Shown piece by piece: positions 43,841-53,233 of a DNA stretch of 64,000 nt. The notes below the pieces were generated by a model. The model ran no database searches. It was not told the DNA's origin and saw only the letters and a list, made by a program, of their open reading frames with translations. The DNA comes from Burkholderiaceae bacterium (lineage in GTDB: Bacteria > Pseudomonadota > Gammaproteobacteria > Burkholderiales > Burkholderiaceae_C). The stretch's first letter is position 1; the number at the start of each line of letters is the position of its first letter. A program made the position numbers and the translations under genes. Where the stretch lies: positions 1 through 64,000 of the forward strand of contig JAUYTN010000061.1 of assembly GCA_030695205.1 (NCBI GenBank). The letters run 5' to 3'.

Positions 43841-45445
43841 TCAGGCAAAAAAATCCAGTTTGTTGGCCGAAATGATCTGTGTCGCTGGTCGAGTCGTGGT
43901 GGGTGCTATACCGGCCAACCCCTGAGGGGCACGACCCGCGCGTTGATTCACCCTTTCGGTTGGGTTCGACCCCTGGTGTGATGAGTGCTGCTGTCGACTG
44001 TCGCTCTGGCCAAGGCCTATCGACACACTGCCTAGTGTCATGCCCTTGGCTTCCAGCAGCCGGTTGAGTATCTCTTCTGCCCCGGTTTGCAGTGCTTCGC
44101 GAACAGACGCTTCATCGGTTTCAAAGTGCACATTGATTTCTCCTTTTTCGAAGGCAATGGTCACATTCAGGGGGTCTGCCTGGTCGCCGGCTATCGTCAG
44201 GTTGGCTCGTTGGGCGCCTTGTGTCGCCCAGTACGACACCTGCGCGCTCAGGCGCTCCATCGTGTGCTCCATGGCGTCGGATGGGGTGGCCTGGGCAGGG
44301 TCTGGCACTGCCACTTCGGTGGTGGCACCGGTGTCAGCACCAGCCCCGCCCGAGCCAGCCCCTGAGGGGTCGGCGCTGCGACCAGCAGGTTGGGCCATGG
44401 CCACAGGAGACTCCGCAGCCTCGGGCGAAGGCGAGGTGGCTTCTGACGGGGCATTGTTTGCGCTCAAGCCCGCCACGGCGCGTGCCAGGCCCTGGCGTGG
44501 CGCCTCAGTGGCCATGTCTGGCGGGGTGCCTCTCAAGCCCAGAGAAATGGTTGAAGGCACTGTTGCCGGGGCGGTGCCCGTTGGAAGGGCTTGCACCAGC
44601 CGGGCACCGGGGCCAAGCCGTGCGTTGAATGGCTTGGGCCGGGTGCCAGCGGTCTCTGGTGTGCCAGCTGCACCGTGAGACGCGTCACCGGAGGCTTTTC
44701 CAGCTGCGGTGGGTGTTTGGGTGGCGGAAGGCTCGCTGCCGGGTGGACGTGGTTCCTGTGTGGTTGCAGCAAGCGATGGACCGGGCACGACGGGCTTGGC
44801 CAAGCTATCTGCTCCAGTGGCTGCAGCCAATGGCGCACCTGTGATGGCCAACGGCATGGGCGAGGCTGCGGCGGCCGCTGTGGTGGCAGCGTCGTTCGAT
44901 ACCCCCTTGGTGGTGGGCGTGCCAACCGTTGGGGCAGACGGGTCAGTGCCCGACGCCGCTGCCAAAGTGGGGGCAACGACGGTAGAGGCAAGCGAGGGGG
45001 CGGCAGCCGTTGCTACCGGTGTGCCGTTGGTCCATGTCGGGAAAGCGGCCGCTGTCGCATTCCCGGTGTCGGATCGGACTGCGGGGGGTGGTGTGGGGGT
45101 GCTTGTTTGGGAGGTGTTGGTGCCCAACGCCGCTGATGTGCTTCCTGCCGAGCCTCCGTAGTTGCGCCAACCCAGCAAGCCCTGCAGCGCAGACTCCATG
45201 CCCAGGGGGGGGGCGGGATGGTTGGTGTCTTGCCCCGCTGAGTGAGGGACTTCTCCCTCTGCGCTTGGAAGCAGCGCGGTCGGTTCGGCGTCGGACACAG
45301 AGGACTCATCCGCCTGTAGCAGCAGCAGTGCCGCAAACTGACCCGCTGCCGTGCCCGCCTGGGTGTGGCCAGGTCTGACTGGGGTGGGTTTGTGGGTGGC
45401 GGTGGTCCGCTCGCTGGATGGGGAGGGAGCCGTTGTGGTGCTCAT
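43841..45445 (-). CDS. fliK: Flagellar hook-length control protein FliK
   Basis: FliK (534 residues) measures hook length and switches export specificity. The long N-terminal part (about 1-390) is low in complexity, rich in Ala, Thr, Pro and Ser, as expected for the exported ruler. The C-terminal domain is compact, with ANLTIAGDQADPLNVTIAFEKGEINVHFETDE and VSIGLGQS. It overlaps the fliJ end by four bases. The gap 43701-43840 to fliL shows no gene. Confidence 0.9.
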   Translation of the reverse strand: MSTTTAPSPSSERTTATHKPTPVRPGHTQAGTAAGQFAALLLLQADESSVSDAEPTALLPSAEGEVPHSAGQDTNHPAPPLGMESALQGLLGWRNYGGSAGSTSAALGTNTSQTSTPTPPPAVRSDTGNATAAAFPTWTNGTPVATAAAPSLASTVVAPTLAAASGTDPSAPTVGTPTTKGVSNDAATTAAAAASPMPLAITGAPLAAATGADSLAKPVVPGPSLAATTQEPRPPGSEPSATQTPTAAGKASGDASHGAAGTPETAGTRPKPFNARLGPGARLVQALPTGTAPATVPSTISLGLRGTPPDMATEAPRQGLARAVAGLSANNAPSEATSPSPEAAESPVAMAQPAGRSADPSGAGSGGAGADTGATTEVAVPDPAQATPSDAMEHTMERLSAQVSYWATQGAQRANLTIAGDQADPLNVTIAFEKGEINVHFETDEASVREALQTGAEEILNRLLEAKGMTLGSVSIGLGQSDSRQQHSSHQGSNPTERVNQRAGRAPQGLAGIAPTTTRPATQIISANKLDFFA

Positions 45446-45912
45446 GGTGCGTGCTCCTGTTCAGCCAGACGGCGCTGGTGGGCCAGCATGGTCATGGCCA
45501 TTTCGTCGTTCAGCTTTTGCTCGGCTTTGTGGGCGATTTTTTGCTGCATCAGGCGGCTGTTTTCGGCCACTTTTTCCAGGGTGGCCAACTCGCGCTCAGC
45601 AGCCTGCAGGCCCCCGAGTTCGGCCTGCAGCCTCCCTTCGCGCTGGCCAATGACCCGGCCCTGAAAGTCGATGGCGTGTTGGATTTTGAGGGCGAATTCG
45701 TTGTGGTGCTGCATCAGCACAGGGGTTACGCCTTCAGCGGCCCGCGACAGCCATTTGGTCTGTCCCTCGTCGGCGAAGTGTGACAGCTGGGCCAGTTGGT
45801 CTTGCGCCTGCTGCAACTCCCGGTGCGCCGCTGCGACCTGCGCACCCCACTGGTCCCGTTTGCGGCGGGCCAGATCGATGACGATTTGCAGGCTTTTGAG
45901 GTTGACGGACAT
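45442..45912 (-). CDS. fliJ: Flagellar export chaperone FliJ
   Basis: FliJ (156 residues) is a predicted long coiled coil from end to end (LQIVIDLARRKRDQWGAQVAAA ... LEKVAENSRLMQQKIAHKAEQKL). It acts with the ATPase FliI in export. It lies between fliI and fliK, the usual order. Confidence 0.92.
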   Translation of the reverse strand: MSVNLKSLQIVIDLARRKRDQWGAQVAAAHRELQQAQDQLAQLSHFADEGQTKWLSRAAEGVTPVLMQHHNEFALKIQHAIDFQGRVIGQREGRLQAELGGLQAAERELATLEKVAENSRLMQQKIAHKAEQKLNDEMAMTMLAHQRRLAEQEHAP

Positions 45913-45968
45913 GGGGCGTGCAGTGGTTGAGGGGCGGTCTCACAGAGCGTGGTTGTGCGGGTTGCACT

Positions 45969-47405
45969 TCAGGGGCGCGCAGCGCCGAGGCCTGGCGAGA
46001 CCAGGCGCATCAGGTCGGCAATGCATGTGTTCAACGGAGCCCCTTCGTTCATGTCTTGCGCCAAAAAAGCCTGCATGGCGGGAAACAAGGCAATCGCCTG
46101 GTCCGTCTCGGCATCGCTGCCCTTGGCGTACACACCCAGTTGTATCAGGTCGCGGGTTTTTTGATACCTCGAATAAAGGGCTTTAAACCGGCGAGATGCC
46201 TGCCAATGGGCCTGTGTGGTGACGTTGTTCATGACCCGGGAGGCCGACTGCTCGACATCAATGGCCGGGAAGTGCCCCGCCTCTGCGAGACTGCGCGACA
46301 GCACCACGTGGCCATCCAAAATGGCTCTGGCGGCATCGGCAATCGGATCTTGCTGGTCGTCGCCCTCAGAGAGCACCGTGTAGAACGCGGTGATGGAGCC
46401 CACACCGTTGAGGCCGTTGCCACTGCGCTCGACCAGGCTTGGCAACTTGGCAAAGCACGACGGTGGGTAGCCTTTGGTGGCGGGCGGCTCGCCGATGGCC
46501 AGTGCAATTTCGCGTTGCGCCATGGCGTAGCGGGTGAGCGAGTCCATCAGCAGCAGCACATGCTGCCCCTGGTCCCTGAAGTGTTCGGCCACAGCAGTGG
46601 CATAGGCCGCGCCCTGCATGCGCACCAGTGGGGGGGCATCGGCTGGGGCTGCCACCACCACCGACCGACTTCGGCCATCGGCACCCAGGATGTCTTCAAT
46701 GAACTCCTTGACCTCGCGCCCGCGTTCACCGATCAGCCCCACCACGATCACGTCGGCCTGGGTGTAGCGGGCCATCATGCCCAGCAGCACACTTTTCCCT
46801 ACCCCCGAGCCGGCGAAGAGTCCAATGCGCTGGCCTCGCCCCACGGTCAGCAAGCTGTTGATGCAGCGAACTCCGGTGTCCAGCGGGGTGCGGATGGGTT
46901 CGCGCTCCATGGCGTTGAGGGGCTGTTGGTCCATGGGGATGGCGTCCACGTCTGCCAGGGGGCCTTGCCCATCCATGGGTTGGCCATGGGCATCCACCAC
47001 CCGCCCCAGCAGCCCGTTGCCCAGTGGCAGGCGCAGCACCCCTTTGTCGCTGGGGTTGATGGCTCGCCCCGGATGCCCAAGCTTTGGCAGCGGGCGGTAG
47101 GGAGGTGCAGGTGTCACAGCAGCGCCCGGAGACAAGCCTCGGACATCACCAGCTGGCATCAGAAACGCGCGGCCAGCCGAGAAGCCCACTACCTCGGCCA
47201 GTACGGTCTGGCCGTCACCGGCGTCGATCAGGCACTGGCTACCCACTGGCGAGCGTATGCCCGAAGCCTCCAGTACCAGGCCCGCCAGCCGCGTCAGGGT
47301 GCCCCGTGTCTCCAGTGGCACAGGCAGGCGTGCACGCTGGCCGATTTCGTCCAAAAACAACGCCCAGTCCACAGAAAGGTCAGCGCTCGGATTGTCTGTG
47401 GTCAT
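45969..47405 (-). CDS. fliI: Flagellar export ATPase FliI
   Basis: FliI (478 residues) drives flagellar protein export. The Walker A motif is [11 protein letters not shown] and Walker B lies in [19 protein letters not shown]; the following [21 protein letters not shown] is diagnostic for the FliI/SctN branch. The ATG at 47405 overlaps the fliH stop (ATGA), which fixes the start. Confidence 0.97.
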   Translation of the reverse strand: MTTDNPSADLSVDWALFLDEIGQRARLPVPLETRGTLTRLAGLVLEASGIRSPVGSQCLIDAGDGQTVLAEVVGFSAGRAFLMPAGDVRGLSPGAAVTPAPPYRPLPKLGHPGRAINPSDKGVLRLPLGNGLLGRVVDAHGQPMDGQGPLADVDAIPMDQQPLNAMEREPIRTPLDTGVRCINSLLTVGRGQRIGLFAGSGVGKSVLLGMMARYTQADVIVVGLIGERGREVKEFIEDILGADGRSRSVVVAAPADAPPLVRMQGAAYATAVAEHFRDQGQHVLLLMDSLTRYAMAQREIALAIGEPPATKGYPPSCFAKLPSLVERSGNGLNGVGSITAFYTVLSEGDDQQDPIADAARAILDGHVVLSRSLAEAGHFPAIDVEQSASRVMNNVTTQAHWQASRRFKALYSRYQKTRDLIQLGVYAKGSDAETDQAIALFPAMQAFLAQDMNEGAPLNTCIADLMRLVSPGLGAARP

Positions 47406-48112
47406 TCGGGGTCGTCCCAGGCCGAGCTCAGGCCCAGATTGGCCGCAGCCTTGGCCCACCGCTGCTCGATGGTGGCGTCCACCTCGTTGCCTTTGGACTG
47501 CACCAGGCAGCCGCCGGGGGTGATGGACTCGTCGGCCACAAAGCGTGGTGCACCGGATTCGGGCAGGTGGATCCAGCCCGCTTCCAGTGCGGCATAGTCA
47601 TCGGGGTGCAGGCGCACCGTCACAGGTTGGCTGTCGGTGGCCAGGGCTGCAATGGCCTCGTCCACCAGCGGCTGCAAAGATTGAGGGGCTGTGTTCAGTT
47701 CCCGTCGCACCACCTGGCGGGCCAGGTCGCAGCCCATGAGCAGGACCGTTTGTGCCATGCGCTCCTGAAGCTGGTGCAGCTGTTCGCCCATGGTGCGCAG
47801 CATGGTCTCAAACCGTTGGACCGCCTGTTCGGTGGCCAGCCGCATGGGCTCGGCCAGGGCGTCGCGCACCTCCTGGCTGGCTGCGGCGTGCCCGTCTGCA
47901 TGCCCTTCGGCATACCCGGCCGCCCGCGCTTCCTGACGCACGGCCTCCATGTCGGCTGCAATGGCCTCTGGGCTGGGTGGGGGTGGCGGCTCGGGGATGT
48001 CGGTGGGGTCAGGAGACCCGTCCACGTTGGCAAAGCGCCAGGCCGAGACCTGTTCAATCTCTTCCCGGGGAATGAAGCGGGCGTATGCGGTGGACTTAGA
48101 CGAATGCGTCAT
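47402..48112 (-). CDS. fliH: Flagellar assembly protein FliH
   Basis: FliH (236 residues) holds FliI in check and links it to the C-ring. It has a Pro-rich N-terminal part ([12 protein letters not shown]), a helical segment with [13 protein letters not shown] repeats of the GxxxG-like type common in FliH, and a C-terminal domain with [23 protein letters not shown]. The ATG lies inside the fliG end, giving a 17-base overlap. Confidence 0.92.
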   Translation of the reverse strand: MTHSSKSTAYARFIPREEIEQVSAWRFANVDGSPDPTDIPEPPPPPSPEAIAADMEAVRQEARAAGYAEGHADGHAAASQEVRDALAEPMRLATEQAVQRFETMLRTMGEQLHQLQERMAQTVLLMGCDLARQVVRRELNTAPQSLQPLVDEAIAALATDSQPVTVRLHPDDYAALEAGWIHLPESGAPRFVADESITPGGCLVQSKGNEVDATIEQRWAKAAANLGLSSAWDDPE

Positions 48113-49091
48113 CACCGCCTCCGCCCATGACGATCTGACCCTCATCGGTCAGTCGGCGGACGATTTTGAGCACTTCTTTTTGCTGCGCTTCCACTTCAGA
48201 CAGGCGAACCGGCCCGCGCGACTCCAGGTCTTCGCGCAGCGACTCTGCGGCGCGCGAAGACATGTTGGCCAGTACCTTTTCGCGCAGCTCTTGCGAAGCA
48301 CCTTTGAGGGAAATGACCAAGGTTTCGGACGCCACTTCCTTGAGAACCATTTGCACCGACTTGTCGTCGAGTTTGAGCAAATCTTCGAAGGTGAACATCT
48401 TGTCCATGATCTTTTGGGCCAGATCAGGGTCATGCTCGCGGATGGACTCGATCACTCCAGTCTCGATGGATGTGCCCATCAGGTTGATGATTTCTGCGGC
48501 CGTCTTCACCCCGCCCAGCGAGGACTTGCGGATCTTGTCGCCACCGGCCAGCACCCGGTAGAGCACCTCATTGAGGTCTTTGAGGGCGGTGGGCTGAATA
48601 CCCTCCAGCGTGGCGATGCGCAGCATGACTTCGTTGCGGGTGCGTTCAGTCAGGTTCTTGAGCACGCCAGCGGTCTGGTCAAAGTCGAGGTGCACCAGGA
48701 TGGCGGCCAGAATTTGCGGGTGCTCGTTGCGCAGCAGCTCGGCCACCGAGAGCGGGTCCATCCACTTCAGGCTCTCGATTCCCGAGACATCTCCACCTTG
48801 CAAAATCCGATCAATCAGCAGCGACGCCTTGTCGTCACCCAAAGCCCGCTTGAGCACTGAGCGCACGTAGTTGTCGGTGTCGGACACCAGCAGGCTCTGC
48901 GAGGCGGCCTCGCCCGTGAACTTGCTGATCACCGCTTCCACCTTTTCGTGGGTCACGCCGCGGGTGCGGGCAATGGTTTCACCCAGTTTCTGGACCTCTT
49001 TGGGCGAGAGGTGTTTGAACACCTCGGCAGCTTCCTCCTCGCCCAGCGACATCAGAAAAATAGCTGCATCTTGAACGCCATCGTCTTCCAT
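48096..49091 (-). CDS. fliG: Flagellar switch protein FliG
   Basis: FliG (331 residues) is the torque-generating C-ring protein. The order of FliF-binding, middle (with EHPQILAAILVHL, the EHPQ motif) and C-terminal domains is normal. The charged stator-facing helix lies near FTFEDLLKLDDKSVQMVLKEV. It starts 24 bases after fliF. Confidence 0.97.
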   Translation of the reverse strand: MEDDGVQDAAIFLMSLGEEEAAEVFKHLSPKEVQKLGETIARTRGVTHEKVEAVISKFTGEAASQSLLVSDTDNYVRSVLKRALGDDKASLLIDRILQGGDVSGIESLKWMDPLSVAELLRNEHPQILAAILVHLDFDQTAGVLKNLTERTRNEVMLRIATLEGIQPTALKDLNEVLYRVLAGGDKIRKSSLGGVKTAAEIINLMGTSIETGVIESIREHDPDLAQKIMDKMFTFEDLLKLDDKSVQMVLKEVASETLVISLKGASQELREKVLANMSSRAAESLREDLESRGPVRLSEVEAQQKEVLKIVRRLTDEGQIVMGGGGDDAFV

Positions 49092-49115
49092 GGTGCGTGT
49101 CCTTTGTCAACGTGG

Positions 49116-50837
49116 TCAGGCCGGGGCCTCACCGTTGACCCAGGTCTTGACGATGTTGGCCACAGCCACAGGGTTCTCTTTGGCCAGGCGCCGGGCGTCG
49201 GCCAAGCGCAGCTGGTGGGCGGTTGGGGCAGTCTCGGCCGCTGTGGGAGCGGCCAGCCCGGGCATGAGTTCCGAGCGCTCGTTCGGGTCGTTCACCACCG
49301 TTTCAAGCTGCTTCAGTTTCGTTTCGTCGCTGTCTGGCACGGGTGGTGGTGCGTTCATTGCCTTCAGGCTGGGTCGCACGAATCCTAGCAGGACCGCCAG
49401 CCCCAGAATGAGAGCCCCCACTGGCCACGCAAGCGTGCGTGCCAGCTCGATGTTGTCGGGTTGCCGCCACAGGGGAGTGTCCACCGCCTCCACCTTGGGG
49501 ATGTTGAACGCCGCATTCATCAGATTGACCGAGTCGCCCCGTTCCTGCTTGAAGCCAATGGCCTCGCGCACCAGGGCGGTCATTTGTTCCAGCTGCTCAG
49601 GGGGAAGTGGCTGGGTGATTTCTTTGCCGGTTTTGGGGTCGATGGCCGTGCGGTGGTTGACCACCACAGCCGCCGTCAGGCGGCGGATGTTGCCCGTGCT
49701 GCCCTTGACTACCCGCACCGTTTTGTCCACCTCATAGTTCACCACCGACTCGCGGCGCATGGTGTTGGCGCTGGTGCTGGCGGGTTCCCCGTTGGGCCCG
49801 GTCACTCCGGGGGCGAAGGCCTGCCCATTGATGGGCGCATTGGGCGCGCCCGGCGGGATATTGGCTACCGCTCCGGGCGCGCCGGGGGTGGTGCCGTTGC
49901 TGTCGGTGGTGTTTTCCACCACCTGTTGGCTGCGCACTGATGCCGGGGACGCGCCTTGGTTGGGGTTGTGGGTTTCGGAGGTTTGCTCCGAGATGGAAAA
50001 GTCTAGGTCTGCCGTGACCTGAGCTCGCACGTTGTCGCGCCCCAGCAGGGGTTCGAGGATGTCCATCACCCGGCGGGTATAGACCTCTTCCATCTTCTGT
50101 ACATACTGCAGCTGCTGGGTATCGATGCCACCGGTCTGGCCATCTGGCGGGTTGGACAGCAGGTTGCCCGATTCATCCACCACGCTCACCGATGTGGGGG
50201 GCAGCTCGGGCACGCTGGCGGCCACCAGGTGCACGATGCCAGCCACCTGTGCCTTTTCCAGGCTGCGGCCAGGGTGCAAGGTCACCAGAACCGAGGCCGA
50301 TGGCTTTTGTTGTTCACGGAAAAAGCCGTTCTGGCTGGGTAGCGCCAGGTGAATGCGTGCGGATTGAACCGATCCTATGGACTGGATGGAGCGTGTCAAC
50401 TCGCCCTCCAGACCCCGCTGAAACGTGAGTCGCTCCTGGAACTGAGTCATGCCAAACCGGTTGGCCTCCATCATTTCGAAGCCGCCGACCGACCCCTTGG
50501 GCAGTCCCTCTTGCGCCAGGCGCAGGCGGGTGTCGTGCACCCGCTCGGCAGGCACCAGAATGGCCTGGCCCCCTTCCGTGTATTTGTAGGGTACGTTCAG
50601 CTGTGCCAGGCGCGCGACGATGGCACCGCCATCGCGGTCGCTCACGTTGGCAAACAACACCCGCCAGTCGGGCTGGCGGCTCATGAAGATGGCGGCAATC
50701 ACCATGGCCAACAGCGCAGCCAAGCCGCCCAGCAGTTTGAGCTTTTGGGCGTTGTCCAGGCGGCTGAACCCCGCAGCCAGTGGGTTGCGGGGCGGCTCCA
50801 TCGGGGTGGCGTTGATTTCTGCGACGGCGGTGCTCAT
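49116..50837 (-). CDS. fliF: Flagellar MS-ring protein FliF
   Basis: FliF (573 residues) forms the MS ring. It has an N-terminal helix (KLLGGLAALLAMVIAAIFMS), the periplasmic ring-building motifs (ANRFGMTQFQERLTFQRGLEGEL and PSASVLVTL), a variable loop rich in Gly, Pro and Asn (about 300-350), a second helix (LAWPVGALILGLAVLLGFV) and a cytoplasmic FliG-binding end. It is divergent from fliE, 172 bases away; the promoters of both should lie in 50838-51009. Confidence 0.96.
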   Translation of the reverse strand: MSTAVAEINATPMEPPRNPLAAGFSRLDNAQKLKLLGGLAALLAMVIAAIFMSRQPDWRVLFANVSDRDGGAIVARLAQLNVPYKYTEGGQAILVPAERVHDTRLRLAQEGLPKGSVGGFEMMEANRFGMTQFQERLTFQRGLEGELTRSIQSIGSVQSARIHLALPSQNGFFREQQKPSASVLVTLHPGRSLEKAQVAGIVHLVAASVPELPPTSVSVVDESGNLLSNPPDGQTGGIDTQQLQYVQKMEEVYTRRVMDILEPLLGRDNVRAQVTADLDFSISEQTSETHNPNQGASPASVRSQQVVENTTDSNGTTPGAPGAVANIPPGAPNAPINGQAFAPGVTGPNGEPASTSANTMRRESVVNYEVDKTVRVVKGSTGNIRRLTAAVVVNHRTAIDPKTGKEITQPLPPEQLEQMTALVREAIGFKQERGDSVNLMNAAFNIPKVEAVDTPLWRQPDNIELARTLAWPVGALILGLAVLLGFVRPSLKAMNAPPPVPDSDETKLKQLETVVNDPNERSELMPGLAAPTAAETAPTAHQLRLADARRLAKENPVAVANIVKTWVNGEAPA

Positions 50838-51009
50838 GGCATGGGACTCACTGAAAGGGCTGGGGGCAAACGCCCTGATCTGAGGCCATTGTCTGCACTG
50901 CAGGCCAGACCTAAAGCAGGAAAAGGCCGGTTTAGCGCCTCCTTATTGCATTTAAGTTGGGCAGGGGTGAGCCGTACGATGCAGGTCAACCGAACCGAGA
51001 GCTTCTTCC

Positions 51010-51381
51010 ATGAACATGCGCATCAACTCCCTTCAGAGCCAGGTGCTGGCCCAGATGGCCGCGCAGCGCCTGCAAAACCCCGGCCTCTCTGGCGCCACAG
51101 CCACCAAAGCGGCTGCGCCGGTGACCCTGCCCGTTGGCAACGCGGTGCAAAAAACGGAAGCCACTTTCTCTGCGGCTTTCAAAAACGCACTCGTTGCTGT
51201 CAGTAGCGCTCAGTCCAACGCCACTCAACTGCAAAACAAAGTGCAAATGGGCGCCCCCGGTGCCAGCCTGGAAGAAACCATGGTGGCGATGCAGAAAGCA
51301 CAAATTGGTTTTCAGACCGCACTCACGGTCCGCAACCGCATGGTGCAGGCGTATTCGGACATCATGAACATGCAGGTGTAG
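51010..51381 (+). CDS. fliE: Flagellar MS ring-rod junction protein FliE
   Basis: FliE (123 residues) joins the MS ring to the rod. The conserved C-terminal part, SLEETMVAMQKAQIGFQTALTVRNRMVQAYSDIM, is complete. The N-terminal part is helical and variable. The start at 51010 has GAGAGCTTCTT upstream; ATG 51016 is also possible. It is divergent from fliF and followed directly by a repeat copy and a terminator. Confidence 0.95.
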   Translation: MNMRINSLQSQVLAQMAAQRLQNPGLSGATATKAAAPVTLPVGNAVQKTEATFSAAFKNALVAVSSAQSNATQLQNKVQMGAPGASLEETMVAMQKAQIGFQTALTVRNRMVQAYSDIMNMQV

Positions 51382-51387
51382 CATTTA

Positions 51388-51433
51388 GAATGAAAAGTGC
51401 TTTTTACGCTTGTAATATATAGATAATAAGCTA
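51388..51433 (-). repeat. Dispersed 46 bp repeat, copy E
   Basis: On the minus strand it begins TAGCTTATTATC, has CAAGCG after 16 bases and ends in CTTTTCATTC. It starts six bases after the fliE stop. Confidence 0.65.
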
Positions 51434-51468
51434 TCTATTTAATTGGTTTCGTGATTGTATTGAGTCGC

Positions 51469-51492
51469 AAAAAAAGGGCCGAAAGGCCCTTT
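51469..51492. terminator. Bidirectional terminator between fliE and fliT
   Basis: An 8 bp stem AAAGGGCC/GGCCCTTT with a GAAA loop lies at 51473-51492, preceded by an A-run. Read on the minus strand it ends in seven T residues and should terminate the fliS-fliT transcript; read on the plus strand the T-run is shorter. Confidence 0.85.
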
Positions 51493-51528
51493 CTGGTGGT
51501 CGGCGCCTGAGGCGCTTTGGTCGTTGAG

Positions 51529-51867
51529 TCAGTGCAGAAACCGGGTTTCCGAGCCCAGCATGTGGTCAATGTCGGCCAGCCACGGTTCAGCCAGGTTTCT
51601 GATTTCGGCATCGTGGCGCAGGATGCTGAGCATGATGCGCTGCTTCTCGGAGCGCTCCTGGGCCGACAAGTGGTGCACATGGGATTGGGCGCGCAGCTGC
51701 TCAATCAGCACCGCGCAAGCACCCTCAAGCTGTACCACCTCGTCCCAGTTCTCGCATTGGGCGGCTTCCAGCATTTTTCGGCTGGCGGTTTCAATGGCCT
51801 TGTAGTAGTCGATGAGCGACTGGTGTTCGTTGGTGGTGCTGTGCAACATCAGAGTGGTGTCAAGCAT
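51529..51867 (-). CDS. fliT: Flagellar protein FliT-like chaperone
   Basis: The 112-residue helical protein lies directly after fliS, the place of fliT, the export chaperone of the filament cap FliD. Helices such as HQSLIDYYKAIETASRKMLEAAQ and RIMLSILRHDAEIRNLAEPWL fit. FliT sequences are poorly conserved, so position is the main evidence. The ATG with AAGGAGAG is chosen over a longer frame. It ends just before a strong terminator. Confidence 0.8.
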   Translation of the reverse strand: MLDTTLMLHSTTNEHQSLIDYYKAIETASRKMLEAAQCENWDEVVQLEGACAVLIEQLRAQSHVHHLSAQERSEKQRIMLSILRHDAEIRNLAEPWLADIDHMLGSETRFLH

Positions 51868-51877
51868 GTCGCTCTCC

Positions 51878-52318
51878 TTATTGTGTGTGGCTGATGCCAC
51901 GCCAGCCGTCGGCCACCGTCACCACCAGCGCGCGAACTTCTTCGATCGCGGCTTCGTCGTTGTCCATGTTCGCCTGGGTCAGCCGCAGGATGCAGTAGTC
52001 ATACAGCTGGCTGAGGTTGTCGGTCAATTCGCCCCCTTCTGGGGACAGACCGCCCTTGAGACCTTCGCCCAGCAGCAAGATGCATTTGTTCAAAGACTTG
52101 CCCTTGCCTGCCAGGTCACCGCGCTGCAGCGCACCTTGTGCATTGGCAAGGGATTCCAGCACCCCGTCGTACAGCATGGCAATCAGTTCGTGGGGTGAGG
52201 CGACCTGTATCCGGGCATCCACAGCGACGCGGTTGTATGCGGATGTGGCGCGAGAGTTGATGGAGAGGTACATGTTGCCGTCCTGTGCCTTAGGTTTGTT
52301 GTTGTATGTATCGGCCAT
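51878..52318 (-). CDS. fliS: Flagellin export chaperone FliS
   Basis: FliS (146 residues) binds the C-terminus of newly made flagellin. The conserved YNRVAVDARIQVASPHELIAMLYDGVLESL opens the helical bundle, with ELTDNLSQLYDYCILRLTQAN further on. It is the first gene of the fliS-fliT pair. The upstream gap to 52411 is short and carries its promoter. Confidence 0.95.
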   Translation of the reverse strand: MADTYNNKPKAQDGNMYLSINSRATSAYNRVAVDARIQVASPHELIAMLYDGVLESLANAQGALQRGDLAGKGKSLNKCILLLGEGLKGGLSPEGGELTDNLSQLYDYCILRLTQANMDNDEAAIEEVRALVVTVADGWRGISHTQ

Positions 52319-52411
52319 TTATGTCTCCAATTGAGTAACTTTCGCCCACAACAAGCCCTGTTTTGCCACGCTTATCCGGCGACCAAACGCAGGCAACGAC
52401 CCAAACACAGG

Positions 52412-53209
52412 TCATCGCTTGATCACCAGCCCCTGGCCGGTGGGCAGTGGAAATACCCTGTACCCACGGCTCTGGAACCAGATGTCCTCCTGCCGTTTTT
52501 GTTCCCGGTAGATGCCGGCCCATTCGTAGTCGTCCAGCACCACGATGGCACCTGGCACCAGCCTGTCCCACAGGTGTTCAAGGGTGGCAATTTCGCCAGG
52601 GGCGTTGTTCAGGTCAATGTGCAGGTAGGCCACACGCTCTGGGCAACCCAGGGCAAACGCGTCGGGCAGGAAGCCCTTGACCATCCTGACCTGGGGGTAG
52701 GCCGCGAAGCGCTCCAGGACCTTCTCGTACAGGCCGCTGCGCTGTTCCGGAAAGTCGTGGCCTTCTGTGGGGTGATAGTCAAACGTGTCGTATCCCCAGA
52801 AGGTGGGCGTGAAGTTGGCCTGCCCAAAGTAGTCGATCACGGTTTTTACCCCCGTGCCCAGGTACACGCCACACTCCACAAAGTCGCCGTCCAGGTGCAC
52901 CGCATGGCAGGCAGCACAGGTCAGGATGTAGCGCCGCCAGGCAATGGCGCGGTCCGAGGCGTTTTGGGCGTTGTCATTGAGGGATTGGGTAAAAGCCGGA
53001 TCCTCAAAGGCCGAGTTGTTGCGCAGCCAGGTGAACAGGTTGTCACCCAGGTAGTACCCGCCAGTCACCAGTGAGCGCGCTTCGTCCATCAGCTGGTTGA
53101 AGCGAACTGGGTCGCTGATGCCCCACGATGTCGTGGTCGAGTAATTGATGTGCTGGTCCATGGGCAGCGGTGGCAGCTGCGGAAGTTGGGGTGGGATGGT
53201 GGTGCTCAT
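52412..53209 (-). CDS. TylF/MycF-family methyltransferase
   Basis: The 265-residue protein belongs to the TylF-type SAM-dependent O-methyltransferases, which act on sugar hydroxyls. DGDFVECGVYLGTGVKTVIDYFG is the SAM-binding entry and YLHIDLNNAPGEIATLEHLWDRLVPGAIVVLDDYEWAG holds the metal-binding aspartates. An insertion CAACH looks like a heme motif, but it sits in the core of a cytoplasmic fold and is surely chance. It lies next to the giant glycosyltransferase, so methylation of the flagellin glycan is the likely role. Confidence 0.85.
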   Translation of the reverse strand: MSTTIPPQLPQLPPLPMDQHINYSTTTSWGISDPVRFNQLMDEARSLVTGGYYLGDNLFTWLRNNSAFEDPAFTQSLNDNAQNASDRAIAWRRYILTCAACHAVHLDGDFVECGVYLGTGVKTVIDYFGQANFTPTFWGYDTFDYHPTEGHDFPEQRSGLYEKVLERFAAYPQVRMVKGFLPDAFALGCPERVAYLHIDLNNAPGEIATLEHLWDRLVPGAIVVLDDYEWAGIYREQKRQEDIWFQSRGYRVFPLPTGQGLVIKR

Positions 53210-53233
53210 GGGTGGCTCCAAAGGGGGTGTATA

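Noticed and set aside
52890-52920. CAACH heme-like motif in the TylF-type methyltransferase
   Set aside because: The protein has no signal peptide and the motif lies in the SAM-binding fold, so heme attachment is not credible.
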